From contig NZ_JAYMGI010000002.1 of assembly GCF_035825295.1 (NCBI RefSeq), positions 6,253,501 to 6,317,500 on the forward strand: a stretch of 64,000 nucleotides of DNA. The letters run 5' to 3'. The notes under the pieces were generated by a model. The model made no database searches, was not told the origin of the DNA, and worked only from the letters and a program-made list of their open reading frames with translations. Source of the DNA: Actinacidiphila sp. DG2A-62 (GTDB lineage Bacteria > Actinomycetota > Actinomycetes > Streptomycetales > Streptomycetaceae). A program made the position numbers and the translations under genes. Below, piece after piece: positions 42,186-50,189 of this stretch; position 1 is the stretch's first letter; each line of letters opens with the position of its first letter.

Positions 42186-42560
42186 ATCAGTACCCCCCAA
42201 CAGCCTCCCGGCTGGACGTTGAGCGATGGCTCTCGCCCGATCAACCCGCAGCAGCTGGCACCACACCAGTTTCGCCTCAACGACTGGGTGAGCGTGGACG
42301 GGCACGGGCACGCCTACCGCATCACGAATCTCCGGCAGGTGGACGCCGGCCGCATGGTCGAGCTGGCCCACCACGACCGGGTCTACCTCAAGGCGGGGGC
42401 CACGCTGATGGTCTTCGAGGTGGTCCCGCCACCCGAGGGCCACGAGGGCGACGACCTGGACGAGGAGTTGGCCTGCGCGCCGGCCGCGCCTGCCAGGGGT
42501 CGGGGACGACGAGCTGCGCCGGGGGCAGGCCGGTACGCCCCCGGCCGCCGCGGACGCTGA
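42186..42560 (+). CDS. Hypothetical beta-rich protein with uncertain, possibly ATC, start
   Basis: The frame reads ISTPQQPPGWTLSDGSRP, then FRLNDWVSVDGHGHAYRITN, MVELAHHDRVYLKAGATLMVF and an acidic segment EGHEGDDLDEEL before an Arg/Gly tail. AAGGAG at 42172-42177 is ideally spaced from ATC at 42186, with no ATG/GTG/TTG there; the next usual start is TTG 42219. Either a rare ATC start is used, or a start codon was lost by mutation. About 124 residues from the ATC. No family recognised; it precedes a small zinc-ribbon-type frame. Confidence 0.5.
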   Translation: MSTPQQPPGWTLSDGSRPINPQQLAPHQFRLNDWVSVDGHGHAYRITNLRQVDAGRMVELAHHDRVYLKAGATLMVFEVVPPPEGHEGDDLDEELACAPAAPARGRGRRAAPGAGRYAPGRRGR

Positions 42561-42562
42561 CC

Positions 42563-42748
42563 GTGGGCGGCCGCACGTGGGTCCGCGGCCTGTGCCGGCG
42601 GTGCGAGAGCACCGACCGGTCGGTGCCGTGGCTCGGCCCCGTGCACACCATCTACGGTGCCGGTGCCCTTCACGCCTGTGAAGGAGTGCATCCGGCGCCT
42701 GAAGGACCTGGCACTCACGGATGTCCACACAGCGTCTGCACCGAATGA
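42563..42748 (+). pseudogene. Zinc-ribbon-type small protein, apparently frameshifted
   Basis: GTG at 42563 begins VGGRTWVRGLCRRCESTDRS and continues through GPVHTIYGAGALHACEG, where only one cysteine of the expected second pair is present. In the +1 frame the sequence continues as ECIRRLKDLALTDV, so HACEG joined to CIRRLKDL would restore a CxxC...CxxC zinc ribbon. One extra base near 42678-42684 would account for this. As written, the product would be 61 residues. Function unknown; small zinc-ribbon proteins of this type are frequent in Streptomyces. Confidence 0.5.
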
Positions 42749-42828
42749 ACTCCCGTTCCCGGCTGGCGACCGGTCACCAGCCGGGAACGGACTCCACCGA
42801 TTAACAACTACGACAGGAGAACCGCACC

Positions 42829-43344
42829 GTGGCACACCGCGATACGGACTTACAGCACCCCGGCCAGCGCCGCAACGGCGGCGCCTGGTTGATTTTGGAC
42901 GACCAGGATCGCGCCCTGCTGGTGCAGCCGAGCTACAAGGACGGCGTGTACCACCTGGTCGGCGGCGGCGCCCACCGCAACGAACCGCCGCACCTCGCCG
43001 CCGTCCGGGAGGCCCGGGAGGAGATCGGGCTCACGCTCATCCCGCACACGCTGCTCATCACCGACTGGGTGCCGGACAACCCGGGCCGGTCCGCCGAGGC
43101 CACCACCCTCGTGTTCTTCCACCGCCTGGCACCGGGTGAGCTGGACAAGCTCGTGCTCAACGCGGGCGGCACGCCAGACGGTGAGACGCCCGAGCTGCTC
43201 GACTACAAGTTCCTGGCCGACGAGGAGTTGGACGCGCACTGCGCGCCGTACATCGTCCGACGCATCCGGGAAGCCAAGGCCGCCGTGACGGACCCCGCCC
43301 TGCGCGGCTACCGCATGGAGGGCCGCCGTATCGACGCGGCGTGA
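42829..43344 (+). CDS. Nudix hydrolase
   Basis: A 171-residue protein from GTG 42829 (behind AGGAG). The Nudix box fits GX5EX7REXXEEXG: GGAHRNEPPHLAAVREAREEIGL at about residues 45-67, shown here in two parts, GGAHRNE and REAREEIGL. Nudix enzymes cleave nucleoside diphosphates linked to another group, using metal bound by the box glutamates. The substrate cannot be read from sequence. It sits just upstream of the lanthipeptide cluster but need not belong to it; an MTH3-like or housecleaning role is equally possible. Confidence 0.85.
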   Translation: MAHRDTDLQHPGQRRNGGAWLILDDQDRALLVQPSYKDGVYHLVGGGAHRNEPPHLAAVREAREEIGLTLIPHTLLITDWVPDNPGRSAEATTLVFFHRLAPGELDKLVLNAGGTPDGETPELLDYKFLADEELDAHCAPYIVRRIREAKAAVTDPALRGYRMEGRRIDAA

Positions 43345-43532
43345 TCGTGCCTTTGCATCCGGCGCGAGCGCTGCCGGGGTTCTTCGGCGTGAAAGCACCG
43401 AGTCACGGCGGTCGTGCGCGGCGGAGCATGGATGGATGACCACGAGTTCGCGCTCGTCCTGAGCTTCCTGGTGCGCGCCCGCCGGGCCCGGAACCAGGGG
43501 AACCCATATGCAAATCCTGATCGGAGGAACCC

Positions 43533-43709
43533 ATGGCACCCAGTGCTGTCACCGCCGAAGCGTCGCCCACCGCGACCGATCCCACCGTCCCCGCATGGGA
43601 CTTGGACATCACCCTGGTCGAGCAGGTCGACCCCGCGAAGATCGTCGTGATGACGGACGACAACTGCGGCAACACCTGTGAGAAGAGCACCTGCATCAGC
43701 GCCGTCTGA
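43533..43709 (+). CDS. FxLD-type lanthipeptide precursor peptide (W variant)
   Basis: A 58-residue peptide from ATG 43533 with CGGAGG eight bases upstream. The leader carries WDLDITL at 22-28, matching the FxLD leader motif with Trp for Phe. The likely core begins near residue 41 and reads TDDNCGNTCEKSTCISAV: three cysteines (C45, C49, C54) with Thr41, Thr48, Ser52, Thr53 and Ser56 available for dehydration. The next genes encode LanB, LanC and an isoaspartate-type methyltransferase, so thioether rings and modification of Asp42/Asp43 are expected. Leader cleavage site not certain. Confidence 0.85.
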   Translation: MAPSAVTAEASPTATDPTVPAWDLDITLVEQVDPAKIVVMTDDNCGNTCEKSTCISAV

Positions 43710-43779
43710 TGTCCTGACAAGTTCGGCCGGGCGCCCGCCCTCGGGTGCCCGGCCGGCCGCTCGAAGCTGCGGAGGATTG

Positions 43780-46700
43780 GTGAGCCACAAGCGTTTCCAA
43801 GCTGCTGACGGTGCCCTGATACGTGCCGTCGGCATCGGCGCAGCAGCGAACGTGCCGGACTGGCCGGCGCCGACCGGGTCGGGAACCGAAGCGGTCACGG
43901 CGTGGACATCCTGGATGCGGCAGGTCCTCCAGCACGGCGTCTTACGTGACGCGCTCGAACACGCCGCGCCTGACCTGGTCCTACGGATCAGCGCATTGGC
44001 CGACGCGCGGGTCCCTGACGAACGTGACAGCCGGCGGGCCGCGGTGTCCGTCGCCCGCTACGTCGCGCGTCTTCGTGGTCGCGCCACCCCTTTCGGGCTC
44101 TTCGCGGGCGTGACGCCTGCCGCCTTCAAAGACCGCGCACGCGCCCGGTGGGGCGAACAGCACCTCGCCGTCGCAGCCGCCGATGCCGGCTGGCTGGACG
44201 CGGTGATCACCCCTCTGGAGACCGACCCCTGCACGCTTCCCCACCTCGCTGTGGTCGCGTCCACCACCGCCGTCGTGCGCGACGATCGCCTCGTCGTGCC
44301 GTACCGGGCCCTGCGCACCGCCATTGGGACGGGTGCCGCGGAGGTCTCCCTGCGTCACATCGCCCCGGTGCGTGCCGCCTTGCAGATGTCGCGCTCGCCC
44401 ATCGTCGTGGCCGATCTGATCGAGAAGCTGCACGCCGACTTCCCGGATGCCTCTGCCCAGCAGATCACCACCCTGGTCACCAGCCTCGTGGAGCAAGGGG
44501 CGCTGCTGACCAACCTGCGTGCCCCGAGCACGACGCCGGATGCTCTCGGACACCTGCTCCGGGTGCTGTCGGCCGTACCGGACGCCGCTGGCCTGCCATA
44601 CGGCGAGCTGGCCCAGATCCACGAGCTGTTGGTTCGGCACGTCGCCGCTTCTCCGGCCGCCGCCCGCGTGATCCGGTCCGACGCCGCACAGCGCATGCGT
44701 CGCCTGGCGCCCAGCGACCGTCATCCCGTCGCGGTCGACCTCCGCCTCGACGGCGTCATCGAACTGCCGGGGGCGGTCGCCCGGGAGGCGGAGCGCGCCG
44801 TCAGGCTGCTCGCCCGGCTGAGTCCGGCACCGTACGGTCCTGCGGCCTGGCAGGAGTGGCATCGCAGGTTCTACGGCCGGTACGGCACCGGGGCGCTCGT
44901 GCCTCTGCTGGATGTCGTCGCGGACAGCGGCATCGGCTGGCCGGCCGGGTACCCAGACGCCGCGGATGCCGAACCGCAGCCGAGCAACCGGCGACGCGAC
45001 GCGGTACTCCTGGCTCTGGCCCAGCGCGCAGCACTCGAAGGGGATATCGAGGTGCTGCTCACCGAGGAGCTGATCGCGGATCTGGAGCGGACCGAGCACG
45101 GAGAGAACCGCTGGCCGGACCACCTGGAGATCGTCGCCCACGTCGGCGCACCGTCCCTGGCCGCCCTGGAGGGCGGCCGCTTCCGGCTGACGGCGACCTC
45201 CGTGTCCCGCGGCGTGGGCGTTGTCACCGGGCGGTTCCTCCATCTGATGTCGCCCGCTGAACGCGTCAGCCTCGTCGGCGACATCGTGCACGCGCGGAAC
45301 GGGTCAACGCCCGCCCAGCTCTCCTTCACTCCGCTCGACCCGCGCACCGCCCACGTCGCCCGCAGCACGCGCATGCTGCCTTCGGTCATCAGTATCGGCG
45401 AGCACCGCGACCCCGCCGAGCCGGGTGTGCTCACCCCGCAGGACCTCGCCATCGGGTGCGACCCGGACCGTCTGTACCTTGCGGCGCCGCAGCACGGCCT
45501 CGTGCTGGAACCGGCCGTCTTCCACGCCCTGAATCTGCACACGCACACGCCGCCGCTGGCCCGGCTCGTCAGCGAGATCACCCGGGGGAAGACCGCAGGT
45601 GTCAGTGACTTCGACTGGGGGGCCGCCAGCGGCCTGCCGTTCCTGCCCCGCATCCGCCAGGGCCGGGTCGTGCTCGCTCCTGCCCGGTGGCATCTGGAGG
45701 CCGCTGATCTGCCGGGCCGGGCCGCGCCGTGGCCGACGTGGGAGGAGCAGCTCCGCCGGGTCCAGATCCGCCGCCGCATTCCCGGACGCGTCCTGCTGCT
45801 CCAAAGCGACTTCCGCCTGCCGCTGGACCTTGACAGCGCCGCCGGGCGCGCCCTCCTGCGCGAGCACCTGAACACGCACCCCCGAGCCGTGCTGGTCGAG
45901 GCGCCGCCGCCGGACGCCGACGGCTGGTGCGGCGGACGGGCACACGAGGTCGTCATCCCGCTCACCTCCGCCACGCCCACGACCCCGACCGTTCCCCGTC
46001 CTGCCCCGGAGCGAGTCGTCACCCCCACGGTCTCTCAGCTCCCAGGGCGCGGCCGACTGCTCCTGGCCGACTTCTTCGGCGACCGGAAACGGCAGAACGC
46101 CGTTCTCGCCCACCTCCCCCGGCTCCTGGCCGAGTTGGAGGCCGAGCGCTGGTGGTTTCTGCGCTTCCGGCACGAAGACGCCGGTGACTGCATCCGCCTT
46201 CGGATCGCGCTGCGCGACCCTGCCGCGTTCGGACCAGCAGCCAGCCGGGTTGGCGCCTGGGCGGACGGCCTGCGCCACGCCGGTCTGCTGCGGGACCTCA
46301 CGTTCGCCACCGACCACGAGCAGACCGGCCGGTGGGGCGCAGGACCGGCGCTCGACGCAGCCGAAGGCGCCGCAGCCGCCGACTCGCGCGCGGTCCTGAC
46401 CCAACTCGCGGCCCCGAGCCCGCTGCCGGCCGAGGCGGTGACCGCGGCGAACTTCGTCTCCATCGTCGCCGCGTTCACCGGCAGCCCGCAGGCGGCCGTG
46501 CGCTGGCTGATCTCCCACGTGCCGCCCACCCCGCCCGGCCGGAGACCGCGCCCCGTTCACGCAGCAGCCGTGGAAGCTGCCGATCCCCGCGACGACTTCG
46601 CCGCTCTCCTGGCTGTGGCCGGCGGCGAGACGATCCGCAGCTCCTGGACGGAACGAACGAAGGCCCTGGCCGCGTACGCCGCGCACTGGCCGAGCCCGTC

Positions 46701-46857
46701 CACTGCGGGCGTGGACCGCGACGCGGCCCTCAACTCGCTGCTGCACACGCATTACCTGCGCGCCCACGGCGTCGATCCGGCCGGCAAGCGGCGCGTCCTT
46801 CACCTCGCCCGCGCGGCGGGGCTCGCCGCCGCTGCACGCACCGGAGTGCGCCCGTGA
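43780..46857 (+). CDS. lanB: Lanthipeptide dehydratase LanB
   Basis: A 1025-residue full-length LanB from GTG 43780 (behind GGAGG). The N-terminal two-thirds matches the glutamyl-transfer domain: FQAADGALIRAVGIGAA, LRGRATPFGLFAGVTP (a conserved LanB stretch), PSNRRRDAVLLALAQRAALE and HGLVLEPAVFHALNLHTH. The C-terminal part from about residue 750 is the SpaB_C elimination domain (RLLLADFFGDRKRQNAVLAH, WWFLRFRHEDAGDCIRLRIA). It uses Glu-tRNA to glutamylate Ser/Thr of the precursor and then eliminates glutamate to give Dha/Dhb. The stop overlaps the LanC start (GTGA). It is 70 bp from the precursor gene, so one operon is likely. Confidence 0.9.
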   Translation: MSHKRFQAADGALIRAVGIGAAANVPDWPAPTGSGTEAVTAWTSWMRQVLQHGVLRDALEHAAPDLVLRISALADARVPDERDSRRAAVSVARYVARLRGRATPFGLFAGVTPAAFKDRARARWGEQHLAVAAADAGWLDAVITPLETDPCTLPHLAVVASTTAVVRDDRLVVPYRALRTAIGTGAAEVSLRHIAPVRAALQMSRSPIVVADLIEKLHADFPDASAQQITTLVTSLVEQGALLTNLRAPSTTPDALGHLLRVLSAVPDAAGLPYGELAQIHELLVRHVAASPAAARVIRSDAAQRMRRLAPSDRHPVAVDLRLDGVIELPGAVAREAERAVRLLARLSPAPYGPAAWQEWHRRFYGRYGTGALVPLLDVVADSGIGWPAGYPDAADAEPQPSNRRRDAVLLALAQRAALEGDIEVLLTEELIADLERTEHGENRWPDHLEIVAHVGAPSLAALEGGRFRLTATSVSRGVGVVTGRFLHLMSPAERVSLVGDIVHARNGSTPAQLSFTPLDPRTAHVARSTRMLPSVISIGEHRDPAEPGVLTPQDLAIGCDPDRLYLAAPQHGLVLEPAVFHALNLHTHTPPLARLVSEITRGKTAGVSDFDWGAASGLPFLPRIRQGRVVLAPARWHLEAADLPGRAAPWPTWEEQLRRVQIRRRIPGRVLLLQSDFRLPLDLDSAAGRALLREHLNTHPRAVLVEAPPPDADGWCGGRAHEVVIPLTSATPTTPTVPRPAPERVVTPTVSQLPGRGRLLLADFFGDRKRQNAVLAHLPRLLAELEAERWWFLRFRHEDAGDCIRLRIALRDPAAFGPAASRVGAWADGLRHAGLLRDLTFATDHEQTGRWGAGPALDAAEGAAAADSRAVLTQLAAPSPLPAEAVTAANFVSIVAAFTGSPQAAVRWLISHVPPTPPGRRPRPVHAAAVEAADPRDDFAALLAVAGGETIRSSWTERTKALAAYAAHWPSPSTAGVDRDAALNSLLHTHYLRAHGVDPAGKRRVLHLARAAGLAAAARTGVRP

Positions 46858-48101
46858 CCCCCGACGAGATCCTGGCCACGGCCGATCGTCTCGCCGACCC
46901 GACCGCGGGGCACCTGCCGACCGGCGAGGCGTGGTGGAGGCAGTCGCTGGCGCACGGCGCGCCCGGTATCGCCCTGCTGCACACCGAGCTGGCCGCCGCC
47001 GGCGCCCGGCCATGGGACCGGGTGCGGACCTGGATGGAGGTCGTCGCCGCCGGGCCCATCACAATCGGGCCCCAGGCCGGGTTGTTCTACGGCGGCGGGG
47101 CCGCCGCGTTCGCCCTGGCCGCGGTGAACGCGGCCCGCCCCGGTACGTACACCGGCCCCCTCGCCGTCCTGGACAGCAGGCTCGCCGAGGACACCGTCCG
47201 CCGCACCGCGGGAGCCCGCGCCCGGATCGACGCCGGGGAACTGCCGCACCTTGCCGAGTTCGACACGCTGCGCGGTCTCGCCGGCCTCGGCCGATACCTC
47301 CTCCGCCGTGCCCCGGCGAACCAGGACCAGACCGAGGCGCTGACCGCGGTCCTGGACTACCTCGCCGCCCTGACCGGGCCGCTGGTCGACGGGCAGGACG
47401 TCCTGCCCGGCTGGTGGACCCGTACCGGTCCCGGGGGAGAACCCGACGATGAGGGCTTCGACGGCGGTCACGCCAACTTCGGACTGGCACACGGCATCGC
47501 AGGCCCGCTCGCGCTGCTGTCTCTCGCCCTCCTGCGAGGGATCGAGGTCCCCGGACACCGCGCTGCCATCACCACCATCAGCGACTGGCTGAACAGCTGG
47601 CGGACCGGCGACGGCGACAACGCCCGCTGGCCGTACATGATCACGCGCGCGGAGTACCGCGAGCAGCCCTCCCAGGTCGAGCACAGCGGCGCCCGGCGGC
47701 GCCCTTCCTGGTGCTACGGCACCGCCGGCCTCGCCCGCACCCAGCAGCTCGCCGCCCTCGCCCTCGATGACCCCGCGCTGCGCGCCACCGCCGAACACGC
47801 CCTCATCGGAGCGCTCACCGATCCCGCGCAACTGGCCGCCACGGTCGACACCACGATCTGCCACGGCTACGCCGGCCTCGCCCGCATCGCCGAACGGGCC
47901 GCGGCCGACGCCGACCCGCCGAACGCCGAACACCTCCGCCCCCTCATCCCCGACCTGCTGTCCCAGAGCCCCGACGCCACGACAGGTCCCTACAGCCACG
48001 GCCTACTGGAAGGCGCGGCGGGAACGGCCCTCGCAGCCCTGACGACCGGCACCGGCGCACCGCCGGTCACCGGCTGGGACACCTGCCTACTCATCGCCTG
48101 A
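46854..48101 (+). CDS. lanC: Lanthipeptide cyclase LanC
   Basis: A 415-residue cyclase from GTG 46854. The zinc ligands and catalytic histidine are visible at positions very like those of NisC: H213 in GLAHGIAG, C287 in WCYGTAGL, and C336-H337 in CHGYAGL. The GG-type inner repeats of the alpha-toroid (for example AHGAPGIALLHTEL, SHGLLEGAAGTALA) are present. It adds cysteine thiols to dehydrated residues, forming lanthionine or methyllanthionine bridges. It is translationally coupled to LanB. With three cysteines in the precursor core, up to three rings are possible. Confidence 0.9.
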   Translation: MTPDEILATADRLADPTAGHLPTGEAWWRQSLAHGAPGIALLHTELAAAGARPWDRVRTWMEVVAAGPITIGPQAGLFYGGGAAAFALAAVNAARPGTYTGPLAVLDSRLAEDTVRRTAGARARIDAGELPHLAEFDTLRGLAGLGRYLLRRAPANQDQTEALTAVLDYLAALTGPLVDGQDVLPGWWTRTGPGGEPDDEGFDGGHANFGLAHGIAGPLALLSLALLRGIEVPGHRAAITTISDWLNSWRTGDGDNARWPYMITRAEYREQPSQVEHSGARRRPSWCYGTAGLARTQQLAALALDDPALRATAEHALIGALTDPAQLAATVDTTICHGYAGLARIAERAAADADPPNAEHLRPLIPDLLSQSPDATTGPYSHGLLEGAAGTALAALTTGTGAPPVTGWDTCLLIA

Positions 48102-48118
48102 CCGAACGGAGCATCCGC

Positions 48119-50185
48119 GTGCTGCCTGAGCGCGCCCCATGGCGCCAGTACATGATCGAATTCGCCGATTCCGCCGTCGCCGACGATGTCGCCATCCACG
48201 GCCTGGTGCCCGTGCTCGACGGGGCGGCGCAGTGGTGGTTCATCCGCAAGCCACCCGGCTGGCGTCTGCGGCTGCGTTCCGAAGACCCGCGGCCCGCCGT
48301 CATCGAGACCGCGCTCGCCGATCTCCAGGCGGGCGGCCGCATCACCAGCTGGACCCGCGGCGTCTACGAGCCCGAAGTCCGGGCCTTCGGCGGCGAACTC
48401 GCCATGGACGTCGCCCATCGGCTGTTCCACCACGACAGCCAGCACCTGCTCACCGCCCAGGGCTCGGACGGGCTCGGCCCGCGCGAGAGGGCGGTGCTGC
48501 TCTTCTCCACACTGTTCCGTGCCGCCGGCCTGGACTGGTTCGAGCAGGGCGACGTCTGGGGGCAGGTCCTCGACCTGCGCGGAACGGCATCGGTCCACGC
48601 CCTGCCCCCGCACCGGGCCGCGGCGGTCGGCGAGAAGGTACGCCGCCTGATGCGAGTGGACGCGAGCAGCGCCCCCGAACTGCTGCCGCCGACCTGGACC
48701 GACGCTCACGCCGAAGCCGGGCAGCAGCTCGCCCGCCTCGCACAGCACGGCCAGCTGGACCGCGGGCTTCGCGCCGTTCTGGCGCACTGCTTCATCTTCC
48801 ACGCGAACCGTGCCGGCCTCGCCGCAACCGACCAGGCCACCGTCGCCCACCTCGCCGCGACCCAGGTCTTCCACACGCCGACACGGCCGAATCACGCTGT
48901 CGCCCCCTCCGACACCCATAAGGTCCGCACCATGACGAGCACCACCACCTCCGCCGACACCCCGGAAGCCGCCGAGCTTCGCGCCCGCCTCACCGAAAGC
49001 CTGGTGAAGAAGGGCAAGGTCTCCAGCCCCGCCGTGGAAGCCGCTTTCCGGGCTGTTCCGCGCCACTGCTTCGTGCCCGGCAGCCCGCTGCCGGAGGCGT
49101 ACGCCGACGACGCCGTCTACACCAAGTGGGGGGCCGACGGCGCGCGGATCAGCGCCGCGTCCCAGCCCACCATCGTGGCGCTGATGCTCGAACAGCTCGG
49201 GATCGAGCCGGGCAACCGCATCCTGGAAATCGGCGCGGGCACGGGCTACAACGCCGCCCTCATGGCAACCATCACCGGCGAAGCCGGCCACGTCACCGCC
49301 GTCGACGTGGACGAGGACCTCGTGGACGGCGCCCGCGCCCACCTGACCACGGCCGGCGTCAGCGGCGTGGACATCATCCTCGGGGACGGCGCCCTCGGCG
49401 CACCGGCCGCGGCCCCGTACGACCGCATCATCGCAACCGTGGGCGCCCACGAAGTTCCCCGCCCCTGGCTCGACCAGCTCCGGCCGGATGGTCGGCTCGT
49501 CGTCCCGGTCCGCCTGCGCGGCGCCGTCTCCCGCAGCATCGTCTTCGAGCGCGGCAACGAGGGCTGGACGAGCACCGGCAGCGAGATGGCGGTGTTCATG
49601 CCGCTGCGCGGTATCGGCGACGACGCGCGGCGCGTCATCGACCTCACCGGCGACGGGCAGGTCACCCTCCAGACGCACAAGGACAACGTGCTCGCCACGG
49701 CCGAGACCAGCACCCTGGACGGCGTCCTGGCCACCGACCGGCACGTCGAATGGACCGGCGTCCACTTCGTGCCCATGGAGTCCTTCGAATGGCTGGACCT
49801 GTGGCTTTCCCTCCGTCTGGATGACCCGCTGATGCGCATGGAGGTCAAGACCGAGGCCCGCGAACAGGGCCTGGTCACCCCCATGTTCCCCACGGTGGCC
49901 ATGGCCACCGCCGCCGGGGACGGCAGCCTCGCGTACCTGACGATCCGTCCCGCCGACCCAGCCGACGACGGCACCCGCCGCTACGAGGTCGGCGTCATCG
50001 GCCATGGCCCCAGCGCGCCCCGGCTCGCCGCGTCCGTCGCCCGGGAGATCACTGTCTGGAACGACACCTTCCGCAGCCGCACCGTCCGCTTCCACCTTCC
50101 CGACCGCCCCGAGCCCACCGCCCCGGACACCGGCCGGTTCCTGCTCGACCGCCCCCAGACCCCTATCACCGTCACCTGGGAGTGA
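48119..50185 (+). CDS. Fusion of a LanB/thiopeptide-type C-terminal domain with an FxLD-system methyltransferase
   Basis: A 688-residue, two-domain protein from GTG 48119. Residues 1-265 match the thiopeptide-type bacteriocin biosynthesis (SpaB_C-like) domain: WRQYMIEFADSAVADDVAIH, WWFIRKPPGWRLRLR, YEPEVRAFGGELAMDVAHRL. After a Thr/Ser linker, residues 285-688 are a protein-L-isoaspartate O-methyltransferase-type enzyme with RHCFVPGSPLPEAYADDAVY, SQPTIVALMLEQLGI, the SAM loop ILEIGAGTGYNAALM, then a family-specific C-terminal half. Homologues in lanthipeptide systems (the OlvSA type) methylate Asp, which rearranges to isoaspartate; the core's Asp42/Asp43 are candidates. The first domain may aid elimination or hold the substrate. 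Confidence 0.82.
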   Translation: MLPERAPWRQYMIEFADSAVADDVAIHGLVPVLDGAAQWWFIRKPPGWRLRLRSEDPRPAVIETALADLQAGGRITSWTRGVYEPEVRAFGGELAMDVAHRLFHHDSQHLLTAQGSDGLGPRERAVLLFSTLFRAAGLDWFEQGDVWGQVLDLRGTASVHALPPHRAAAVGEKVRRLMRVDASSAPELLPPTWTDAHAEAGQQLARLAQHGQLDRGLRAVLAHCFIFHANRAGLAATDQATVAHLAATQVFHTPTRPNHAVAPSDTHKVRTMTSTTTSADTPEAAELRARLTESLVKKGKVSSPAVEAAFRAVPRHCFVPGSPLPEAYADDAVYTKWGADGARISAASQPTIVALMLEQLGIEPGNRILEIGAGTGYNAALMATITGEAGHVTAVDVDEDLVDGARAHLTTAGVSGVDIILGDGALGAPAAAPYDRIIATVGAHEVPRPWLDQLRPDGRLVVPVRLRGAVSRSIVFERGNEGWTSTGSEMAVFMPLRGIGDDARRVIDLTGDGQVTLQTHKDNVLATAETSTLDGVLATDRHVEWTGVHFVPMESFEWLDLWLSLRLDDPLMRMEVKTEAREQGLVTPMFPTVAMATAAGDGSLAYLTIRPADPADDGTRRYEVGVIGHGPSAPRLAASVAREITVWNDTFRSRTVRFHLPDRPEPTAPDTGRFLLDRPQTPITVTWE

Positions 50186-50189
50186 CCCG

